Assembly: GCA_947589615.1 (NCBI GenBank)
Contig: CANQBU010000063.1
Span: 1-7,025, forward strand
Length of the DNA: 7,025 bases
Direction of reading: 5' to 3'
From: an uncultured Clostridia bacterium
GTDB taxonomy: Bacteria > Bacillota > Clostridia > Christensenellales > UBA1242
Shown piece after piece: positions 1 through 5,658 of the stretch. The position numbers and the translations under genes are program-made. The notes beneath the pieces were generated by a model. That model saw only the letters and a list, made by a program, of their open reading frames with translations. It was not told the origin of the DNA and searched no databases. Position 1 is the stretch's first letter; every line of letters starts with the position of its first letter.

Positions 1-9
1 CATATACTA
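1..9 (+). promoter_or_regulatory. Possible sporulation sigma (SigK/SigE-type) -10 element
   Basis: The first nine bases, CATATACTA, fit the CATAnnnTA pattern of mother-cell sporulation sigma factor -10 elements. They lie about 50 nt upstream of the start codon at 61, leaving a leader of roughly 45 nt that contains the ribosome site. The matching -35 element would lie outside the window, so half the evidence is missing, and a nine-base AT-rich match can arise by chance. The position in front of a gene that resembles a family recalled from spore formers makes it worth recording. Confidence 0.25.
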
Positions 10-60
10 GAATGTATGCCGAGTTTTATACTCTTAAATACATAAAATGAGGAGGTTTAA

Positions 61-720
61 ATGTCATTTTATATTAACAATACAAATCCTGTTCGCCCCG
101 GACCAATGACAGGTAATCCATTGAATGGGATTTGTGAAAAAGTTTTGATTGAAACAACAAAGGTTTTTGATGCCTGCGTTTCACAATCCACCGAAACGGG
201 AATAATTTTGCCTGTTAGCGGTTTTAACCCAGCAAATCCTGCACTGCCTCTTACATATATCTCTGCTCAAAATTCACTTGGATTAAGCACCACTGTAACT
301 GACCTTGTAATTGACAGAATTGAAGGCTCACCAAACTATGCCAATGTTTCCATGACAATAACCATTCCAGTCACCGTAACCTATCGTGACGCAAACGGCG
401 TTTTGGGAACGGCAAGTTCAAGCATAGTTGTGCAAAAATGCAGCATGCTTTTCGTTCCACAGCCATCTTTGTCACCAGTTGACATAAAGGTAAATGCTCT
501 CTTCTCAAGTCAGATCGGAACATTCTCAGGCGATAATGTATTCACTGTAACCGGTTGTCTTCAAGTGCTAATTAAAGTCACCGCCGTAGTAGACTTATTA
601 TTGCCATCTTACGGCTATCCTGTCGTTCCACCTTGCCAAGCCTGTCAAGCCTCACAAGCCTGTCCTGGACTTGACGATTTGCCATTGTATCCAACGGCAG
701 CGCAAATCACAAGATTGTGA
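61..720 (+). CDS. Uncharacterised cysteine-containing beta-rich protein, possibly spore-associated
   Basis: This encodes a 219-aa protein. The start is well supported by GAGGAGGT at 49-56, five to eight bases before the ATG. The N-terminus is rich in Asn, Pro and Gly and is followed by NGICEKVLIETTKVFDAC (Cys25, Cys39). The middle is a run of Thr/Val/Ile-rich beta strands (about residues 64-175, Cys127, Cys166) that reads like one or two beta-sandwich units. Near the C-terminus come LLPSYGYPVVPPC, then a Cys-rich QAC/QAS/QAC patch (Cys192, 195, 201) and DLPLYP. There is no signal peptide or membrane helix. The CEKV...KVFDAC and PSYGY...PPCQ...LPLYP pattern resembles, from memory, uncharacterised proteins of spore-forming Clostridia. 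A role as a disulfide-linked spore coat or surface-layer protein is inference from cysteine content, beta content and the possible sporulation promoter. It is monocistronic, with a terminator 20 nt downstream, and convergent with tlyA. Confidence 0.85.
   Translation: MSFYINNTNPVRPGPMTGNPLNGICEKVLIETTKVFDACVSQSTETGIILPVSGFNPANPALPLTYISAQNSLGLSTTVTDLVIDRIEGSPNYANVSMTITIPVTVTYRDANGVLGTASSSIVVQKCSMLFVPQPSLSPVDIKVNALFSSQIGTFSGDNVFTVTGCLQVLIKVTAVVDLLLPSYGYPVVPPCQACQASQACPGLDDLPLYPTAAQITRL
637..663 (+). repeat. Three 9-bp tandem units (CAAGCCTnn)
   Basis: The heptamer CAAGCCT occurs at 637, 646 and 655, giving three 9-bp units in frame that encode Gln-Ala-Cys, Gln-Ala-Ser and Gln-Ala-Cys (residues 193-201). 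Units one and three are identical and the middle one ends in CA instead of GT. It lies inside the cysteine-rich tail of the first gene, and such a repeat could gain or lose units by slippage, changing the cysteine count. Confidence 0.8.
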
Positions 721-740
721 TAATTTAACAAAAATTAATG

Positions 741-779
741 AAAAAGGGGTAAAAACTTTAAATTTTTGCCTCTTTTTTT
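741..779 (+). terminator. Rho-independent terminator of the 61-720 gene
   Basis: A 15-bp hairpin is formed by arms at 741-755 and 763-777 around a 7-nt loop, with T residues running to 779. Read on the + strand, two of the pairs are G-U wobbles. On the - strand the same two positions become A-C mismatches. The hairpin is therefore better matched to the forward transcript, although it sits where tlyA also has to end and could act weakly for it. It begins 20 nt after the stop codon at 718-720. Confidence 0.8.
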
Positions 780-848
780 CTAATTTTATGATAATTTTTA
801 GTTTTTTATCAAAAATCCCGCTATTTACAAACGAGCTTAAAACTGAAT

Positions 849-1628
849 TTATTTCAATTCTATAAACGCTTCAGCAACTACTTTTTCTACATCAAGATTC
901 ATTTCCTTTTTGCCGTTTAAATGAAAAAGATATTCGATATTTCCACTTTTCCCCTTAATGGGCGAATATGTTAAATTTGAAATCTTAATGTCTATCCCCT
1001 TTAAAAATGCAATAAACTCTTTAAGTAAATCTATGTGAATGGATCTATCTTTTATCACACCTTTATATTTCTTGGCAATTCGCACTCCACATTCAAATTG
1101 AGGCTTGAAAAGTAAAATCATTTCCCCATCTTTTAAAATGGAATTTATATAGGGCAATATAAGTTTAAGGGATATAAAGGATAAATCTCCTGTAATAAAA
1201 TCGCAGCCTTCAACCTCTTCTTTTGTTATCGTTCTTATGTCCCTATTTTCATAACTAATTATTTGTGGGCATTCTTTTAAACTCTCGTCCAGCACATTTT
1301 GTCCGACATCAACAGCATATACTTTTTTAGCACCATTTTCAATTGCTACTTGACAAAATCCCCCCGTCGAAGATCCCATATCGAGAATGATTTTATCTTT
1401 TAAAGACACATCAAAAACCTTTAATGCTTTTACAAGTTTGTATGCACCTCTTGAAACATATTTTTCCCTTTCAATGAGTTTAATGTCAGCATTTTCGTCC
1501 ACAAGCATTGAGGACTTACTTATTAATTCTTCCCCCAATTTTACTTTCCCATTTTCAATAACTTGTTGTGCTTTGGATCTTGTCATATTAAATTTTTCGC
1601 TTACAAGCACATCTATTCTTCTTTTCAT
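849..1628 (-). CDS. tlyA: TlyA-family rRNA 2'-O-methyltransferase (hemolysin A family)
   Basis: The 259-aa product matches the usual length and architecture of TlyA (YqxC in Bacillus). An S4 RNA-binding domain covers about residues 1-60 (RIDVLVSEKF...SRSKA-like helix, VKLGEELISK), and a FtsJ/RrmJ-like Rossmann methyltransferase domain follows. Visible motifs are SRGAYKL (59-65), the SAM-binding loop DMGSSTGGF (83-91), GDLSFISL (147-154), FKPQFE (174-179) and KGKSGNIEYLF (225-235). Lys64, Asp148, Lys175 and Glu232 fit the K-D-K-E catalytic tetrad of this family. Characterised members use SAM to methylate 16S and/or 23S rRNA at the subunit interface, where loss affects capreomycin sensitivity. 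The hemolysin name is historical. The start is the only plausible ATG, with an in-frame stop just upstream, but no good Shine-Dalgarno precedes it. It is not beside argR and recN here, which are common neighbours in Firmicutes, and it is divergent from the operon starting at 1831. Confidence 0.95.
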   Translation of the reverse strand: MKRRIDVLVSEKFNMTRSKAQQVIENGKVKLGEELISKSSMLVDENADIKLIEREKYVSRGAYKLVKALKVFDVSLKDKIILDMGSSTGGFCQVAIENGAKKVYAVDVGQNVLDESLKECPQIISYENRDIRTITKEEVEGCDFITGDLSFISLKLILPYINSILKDGEMILLFKPQFECGVRIAKKYKGVIKDRSIHIDLLKEFIAFLKGIDIKISNLTYSPIKGKSGNIEYLFHLNGKKEMNLDVEKVVAEAFIELK

Positions 1629-1671
1629 ACCATTTATTTTAACTTATTTTAATTTTAAAAGCAACTTCACC

Positions 1672-1700
1672 TTTACAAATAAATAAAAATATGTTAAAAT
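1672..1700 (+). promoter_or_regulatory. Vegetative-type forward promoter candidate, distal (TTTACA-17-TAAAAT)
   Basis: TTTACA at 1672-1677 and TAAAAT at 1695-1700 are separated by exactly 17 nt, and TG at 1692-1693 gives an extended -10 (TGTTAAAAT). The start of transcription would be near 1705-1708. This would give the operon at 1831 a leader of about 125 nt, which includes the imperfect hairpin at 1743-1774. It is a better two-box match than the proximal candidate, but the region is AT-rich. Confidence 0.5.
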
Positions 1701-1725
1701 AGAGATGGATTCTTATTCTAATCAA
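1696..1725 (-). promoter_or_regulatory. Weak reverse promoter candidate for tlyA
   Basis: On the - strand, TTGATT (1720-1725) and TATTTT (1696-1701) are 18 nt apart and point towards tlyA, about 70 nt before its start codon. They overlap the distal forward promoter, so the two directions could compete for polymerase. The -10 is poor and the assignment is tentative. Confidence 0.25.
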
Positions 1726-1742
1726 CTTTAAAACGTAAAAAA

Positions 1743-1774
1743 ATCGATTGTTGCCGCAAAATCGCAAGGTCGAT
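1743..1774 (+). promoter_or_regulatory. Imperfect hairpin or dyad in the operon leader
   Basis: ATCGA (1743-1747) pairs with TCGAT (1770-1774), and the inner TTGC (1751-1754) pairs with GCAA (1764-1767) around a 9-nt loop, with a small internal loop between. The loop side also holds two copies of CGCAA. It lies between the two forward promoter candidates and is followed by A/T-rich sequence. It may be an operator dyad, or an RNA structure if transcription starts near 1705. No known riboswitch class is recognisable, and the stem is short. Confidence 0.25.
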
Positions 1775-1784
1775 AAAAATTTTC

Positions 1785-1813
1785 TTTACATTTTGCTATA
1801 ATTTTGATATATT
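1785..1813 (+). promoter_or_regulatory. Proximal promoter of the three-gene operon
   Basis: Two overlapping readings are possible. The first is a consensus extended -10, TGCTATAAT (1794-1802), with no good -35, giving a leader of about 22 nt. The second is TTTACA (1785-1790), a 17-nt gap and TATATT (1808-1813), which would start transcription near 1820, almost on top of the AAGGAG ribosome site (1820-1825). The first reading leaves a more comfortable leader. Either way, a promoter immediately upstream of 1831 is likely. Confidence 0.55.
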
Positions 1814-1830
1814 TATATTAAGGAGTAAAT

Positions 1831-2136
1831 ATGAAAATAACAGTTTCAGTTTTTAATATGTATAATAGCAGATATCTCGTTTTAGATGATGAAAAAAACG
1901 AGGCAACATTTAACGGACAAAAAGTAAACATTGACATTAAACCTTTTGCAAGCAGACTTCTTGCAATTGTTTCGTCATGGGATGAAAGAATGGTCAACGA
2001 AATGGTCCTTGACGGCGAAAGCTACTTTGTCAAAATAGAAAAGGACGGCAAAGTTTACACCTATGAAGGTAGAAACAAGTTCCCTGTAAACTACAGAGAT
2101 TTCGTAGGACTACTTAGGGAAAATAAATTATGGTAA
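1831..2136 (+). CDS. Small (101 aa) protein of unknown function, first gene of the zincin operon
   Basis: I do not recognise a named family. AAGGAG at 1820-1825 lies five bases before the ATG and makes the start secure. The N-terminus alternates as beta strands (MKITVSVFNMYNSRYLVL, then EATFNGQKVNIDI), a short helix spans about residues 38-50 with Trp51, and further strands carry DGESYFVKIEKDGKVYTYEG. It ends in a conserved-looking FPVNYRDFVGLLRENKLW segment (residues 84-101). Strands ending in a G-x-N-x-FP-x-NY-x-x-F motif resemble many short uncharacterised Firmicutes proteins, by impression only. There is no signal peptide or membrane segment. The stop codon overlaps the start of the next gene by 7 nt, so the two are co-translated. 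A role as regulator, adaptor or inhibitor of the downstream putative proteases is speculation from position. Confidence 0.85.
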   Translation: MKITVSVFNMYNSRYLVLDDEKNEATFNGQKVNIDIKPFASRLLAIVSSWDERMVNEMVLDGESYFVKIEKDGKVYTYEGRNKFPVNYRDFVGLLRENKLW

Positions 2137-3815
2137 ATTCTCTCAAAGGTATAAATCTTAACAATCCTTTTGAGAATAAACTCGATAAAGTTATCGAGTA
2201 TTTTGTCAAATTTTACGGTGAAAAATATAGAGGTCAAATAACTGACCGATTGAATAGCGCAATTTATGTTTTTGTCGACAGTGACAGTGAGAACAGGATA
2301 AAACTTGCAAATGACTATTTTAAAGAAAGAGAACAACTTTTGTTAGATGAATTTTGCGAAGATGCCCAAAAAATTTTAAATCTTAAGGACAAGCCTTTGC
2401 CACTTACATTTCCTCTCATATCAAATTTAGAAGTCTGGGAGAAAGAAATAAACGAAGATGATTACGCAAAAATATATATGCTTCTAAAAACTCTTGCAGG
2501 AGAGAAAATTCCAGATATTTCATTTAAAAATATGGAAAAAACCTTCAAAAACGCTTATTTTTCTAATAAAAATCAAATTTCTTCCACAATAAAGATGATT
2601 GCACAACTTTACAAGGACAAATATGAGCAAAGATTTTTATCACTTTATGACGAGAAAAAACACGCCTTGACACCGCAAAAGCATTACAGCAAAAATTTTG
2701 AAGATAAAAAAGAGCGCAATAATTTAACTGCAATTGAAATCATGAAAAAACGAATCGATTTTTCTTCTGAAATAGATTTTGACGAATTTTTTCCGGTAAT
2801 AAAAAAATGGGTTTTAAGTGGTGCCACCTCTTTAAACAAAAGGGACATTAAAAAAATAAACGAACTGGAACAGATACTTGCAAAGAAAAACATCTCATTT
2901 GAGCAAATGAAAAGCAATATTTTTCAAAATGAGATTTGTCAAAAAATGAAGGAAATTGAAGATGCACAAAACTCGGAGTTATCTTACTATTTAAACGGTT
3001 ACAGCGACAATCTTTTTAAAATTTATGATGCTAACATCCTTTTTGAAAAGGAAATTGTTTATTCAATTCAACAATTTGTGAATTTCAAATCATGCGCGGG
3101 TTATATATTCCCTACTCTTCGTTATCATCGACAGGAGCAAACTACTAATGTTTGTGTTTTGGGCACCTTCTTCTCACTTATTGACTCATGTGCTGTGCAT
3201 GAATTAAACCATATTGTGGAAAGCAAAAATTTATTAAAAAACGGAGTCTTTTATTCAAAAACAGGTTTCTTCAGAACAAAGGAACAGTTAAGCAAAGGTC
3301 AACAACAATCATCACACAATGAAATTGATGAAATTTTCAACGAATATATTTCACTAAAGATTTACGATCTTATGCGAAAAGATAATTTTACTTTGGGGGC
3401 AATTGGATATAAGCGAACTACATATTCCTATGCTTTCCCCGCTTTTGAAAAGTTAATCGAAGAAAATTTACAAGATGTAATCGATACAAGAATGAGTGAT
3501 GATCCCGATGCTTTTGCTAAAAAAATTGGAAAGGAAAATTTTGAAAACCTTTCTAAAATTGCTTATAACTTGCTTCATATTTCAACCAAGAATAATTTTA
3601 ATGCGACAATGAAAGCAATTGAAAAAGAAATCGATGAAAAAGCTCCTAACGCCGAATTATGCGATATTGACTTAAAAGAAGACTGGTCCGAGCCAACTTT
3701 AAAATACCTTAAAAACATTAAAAAAGCGGAAGAAATTCGTAAAATTATTGCACAAAATAAAGAAAAATCGGCAGAAACAGATGTAAATTCCGATAAAGGA
3801 GATTATTATGTTTAA
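2130..3815 (+). CDS. Putative cytoplasmic gluzincin-type zinc metallopeptidase, copy A
   Basis: This is a 561-aa protein of no named family that I recognise. HELNH at residues 357-361 is an HExxH zinc site, and the third ligand is probably Glu401 within EIFNE (ExxxE, 401-405), in a helix reading NEYISLKI. Just before the site is CVLGTFFSLIDS (342-353), probably the hydrophobic strand and helix leading into it. The region between (362-400) carries a Gln/Ser-rich stretch. Other shared blocks are FVKFYGEKYR (25-34), YSYAFP (432-437) and IGKENF (466-471). Most of residues 50-330 is charged, Lys/Glu-rich predicted helix. There is no signal peptide or membrane helix, so it is probably cytoplasmic. 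AGGGA at 2116-2120 precedes the ATG, which lies inside the end of the previous gene. It overlaps its paralogue downstream by 8 nt. The fold class follows from the HExxH/ExxxE arrangement; substrate and role are unknown. Confidence 0.9.
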   Translation: MVNSLKGINLNNPFENKLDKVIEYFVKFYGEKYRGQITDRLNSAIYVFVDSDSENRIKLANDYFKEREQLLLDEFCEDAQKILNLKDKPLPLTFPLISNLEVWEKEINEDDYAKIYMLLKTLAGEKIPDISFKNMEKTFKNAYFSNKNQISSTIKMIAQLYKDKYEQRFLSLYDEKKHALTPQKHYSKNFEDKKERNNLTAIEIMKKRIDFSSEIDFDEFFPVIKKWVLSGATSLNKRDIKKINELEQILAKKNISFEQMKSNIFQNEICQKMKEIEDAQNSELSYYLNGYSDNLFKIYDANILFEKEIVYSIQQFVNFKSCAGYIFPTLRYHRQEQTTNVCVLGTFFSLIDSCAVHELNHIVESKNLLKNGVFYSKTGFFRTKEQLSKGQQQSSHNEIDEIFNEYISLKIYDLMRKDNFTLGAIGYKRTTYSYAFPAFEKLIEENLQDVIDTRMSDDPDAFAKKIGKENFENLSKIAYNLLHISTKNNFNATMKAIEKEIDEKAPNAELCDIDLKEDWSEPTLKYLKNIKKAEEIRKIIAQNKEKSAETDVNSDKGDYYV

Positions 3816-5538
3816 TGATGATACATTTAAAAATATAAGTCTCAAAGACCCCGTCAAATCGCATTTGCCTGAAATAATCGAAGTATTTGTAAAATTTTAT
3901 GGTGAAAAATATCGAGAAAAAATAACCAATAACCTAAATCATACCCTTTTTGTTTACATTCAAAAACCTGAAAATGACGAATTGGAAAAAATTAAAATTC
4001 TTTTTGCACAAAAACGAGAGGAACGAATTTATCAATATTTTAACGAAAACAATCTAGATTCATTTAGCGTTGAAGAATTTTCTAAATTAAATTTTGAGAA
4101 GTGGATTAAAGATGTCCACGAAGGCAATATTTCCCCTCTGCTTTCCAAATTCATACATGATTTTATGGGGTTTAATAAATCAAACACCTATGTTCTTTTA
4201 AACACTAAACAGGCTAAAAAGATGGTTATCGAAATATTGCAAAATCATTTAAAGGATTTTAACAAGTGCTTAAGTGACCTTGATGACTTAAAAACTGAGC
4301 AGGAAAAAATCTCTTCATATTTGATTTCGGCAAACAAAAATAGAGCAGATTTATTACAATCTTATACTGAAAAAAGTAGCAAAATTTTATTAAATTATCT
4401 TAAAAAGGGCGTAAAAATCGAAAATTTTGATGATGTTGAGCCATTTTTAACAACTTTACGTGAAATTATCTTAAAAGAACCCGCTCTCAGAAATCAAGAT
4501 GATGAAGCCGTCATTGAAAAAGTTTGGTCGCTTTGCAACAAACAAAATGGGATTAATAAAGAAGAATTCAATGATTTATTATTAGGTAAAAATTTACTAA
4601 AAGAATTGTCAAAGTTACATAATGATTACATTGACAAACTATTAAAATCATATCCGTCAGTCGAAAGAATTATGACTGAAATTAAAAATAATGGACTTTT
4701 TGAAGGCGCGATTTTATCCTCAATAGAAAATTATATTCTCACTCCTAAATCTGATGTCGTTGCCTTTATTGAACCAACCTATTATGAGTCCGACCCAAAC
4801 ACCCTTTATAATTTTTGTGTCCTGCCAACAATTTTTAGCTTATATGATTCGACAGTATTTCATGAGTTAAATCACATTGTAGTAAGCGATATTCTTTCAA
4901 ATACAGATAAAAACCTCATTGTAAAATCAGGTTTGCAAGTTTCAAGTTTTGATAAGGATTTGAATATTTCAATAGGTGCAATAAAGAAATCCATATTAAA
5001 CGAGGTGATAAATGATTATATTTCATTAAAAATCTGCCGTGAATATGAAAAAAATGGCAAAAAAATTGGTCTTTTAAACAATATTTCATCAGCATATTCA
5101 AAAGCCTTTCCTCTACTAAAAGATTTTATGGAGGATAATCTATTTGGAATTATTGAATGTCTCATGGAAAAAGATAAAGATATAAAAAATCTAATAGGAA
5201 ATGAAAATTTTGACATCATTGCCGATGCGACAAGAAATATTCTAGTAGATTACGACTCCGCTCAAATGTTTAAAAAGATAACTAGTCGATTTGGACTTAG
5301 CGATATAAATGAAATAATCGACCTCGACAACCTTCAACTGAGTGAAATTGAAAGCAATTACATCAATAATTACAGACAAGCAAACTATGTCACAAACAAG
5401 ATAAAACTTGAAAAATTGCATTCCCAAAAAGAGGGAACTAAAATTTCCAATGGACATGTTTCGAACAATGATATTGCAGGTAAAAAGAAAAAATCTCATC
5501 AATTCGATATTAATTATTCAAGAGAATTTAAGCAATAA
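3808..5538 (+). CDS. Putative cytoplasmic gluzincin-type zinc metallopeptidase, copy B
   Basis: This 576-aa protein is a diverged tandem paralogue of the preceding gene product. HELNH falls at residues 352-356 and the third ligand is probably Glu399 in NEVIND (ExxxD, 399-403), followed by YISLKI as in copy A. Shared blocks are FVKFYGEKYR (27-36), CVLPTIFSLYDS (337-348), YSKAFP (430-435) and IGNENF (463-468). Blocks lie at nearly the same positions in both, so the full-length architecture is shared, while residues of about 50-330 look much less alike. The C-terminal 40 residues are Lys-, Asn- and Ser-rich and probably disordered. No signal peptide or membrane segment is seen. AAAGGAG at 3795-3801 gives a good ribosome site, and the ATG overlaps the previous stop region by 8 nt. 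It is the last gene of the operon, with a terminator 61 nt after the stop. Both copies keep all predicted metal ligands, so neither looks like an inactive pseudoenzyme. Confidence 0.9.
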   Translation: MFNDDTFKNISLKDPVKSHLPEIIEVFVKFYGEKYREKITNNLNHTLFVYIQKPENDELEKIKILFAQKREERIYQYFNENNLDSFSVEEFSKLNFEKWIKDVHEGNISPLLSKFIHDFMGFNKSNTYVLLNTKQAKKMVIEILQNHLKDFNKCLSDLDDLKTEQEKISSYLISANKNRADLLQSYTEKSSKILLNYLKKGVKIENFDDVEPFLTTLREIILKEPALRNQDDEAVIEKVWSLCNKQNGINKEEFNDLLLGKNLLKELSKLHNDYIDKLLKSYPSVERIMTEIKNNGLFEGAILSSIENYILTPKSDVVAFIEPTYYESDPNTLYNFCVLPTIFSLYDSTVFHELNHIVVSDILSNTDKNLIVKSGLQVSSFDKDLNISIGAIKKSILNEVINDYISLKICREYEKNGKKIGLLNNISSAYSKAFPLLKDFMEDNLFGIIECLMEKDKDIKNLIGNENFDIIADATRNILVDYDSAQMFKKITSRFGLSDINEIIDLDNLQLSEIESNYINNYRQANYVTNKIKLEKLHSQKEGTKISNGHVSNNDIAGKKKKSHQFDINYSREFKQ

Positions 5539-5599
5539 TTAATAATTAAAAAAATGTCTAGCAAACTCGTTTTTATTCATAAATTATATAAAGAACAAC

Positions 5600-5628
5600 A
5601 AAAAATGGGCTTTTTAGCCCATTTTTTT
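5600..5628. terminator. Bidirectional terminator between the zincin operon and fakA
   Basis: A perfect 12-bp stem (arms 5600-5611 and 5616-5627) has a GGGC/GCCC core, a TTTT loop, an A-run on the left and a T-run on the right. The T-run on each strand means it can end transcription from both directions. That suits its place between the converging operon (stop at 5538) and fakA (stop at 5659 on the - strand). Confidence 0.93.
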
Positions 5629-5658
5629 ATTAATTTATTGTTATTTTTTTAAAATTAT

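Noticed and set aside
789..811. GATAA/TTATC inverted repeat as a tlyA terminator.
   Set aside because: Only five A/T-dominated pairs around a long loop, with no GC core, so it is unlikely to terminate.
671..865. 64-codon open frame running from the end of the first gene through the terminator.
   Set aside because: It spans a terminator and the end of tlyA, has no ribosome site, and its Phe-rich sequence comes from the T-rich intergenic DNA.
1387..1686. 99-codon open frame on the + strand.
   Set aside because: It is antisense to the methyltransferase domain and N-terminus of tlyA, with no ribosome site; a Phe/Ser-rich shadow.
1705..1731. Eight-codon ORF (MDSYSNQL) starting at the predicted start of the distal transcript, as a leaderless leader peptide.
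   Set aside because: It has no ribosome site, is very short in AT-rich DNA and has no run of regulatory codons, so chance is the simpler explanation.
2130..5538. Relation of the zincin pair to secreted toxins such as lethal factor-like proteases.
   Set aside because: No signal peptide, toxin delivery domain or secretion neighbours are visible; HExxH alone cannot support the claim.
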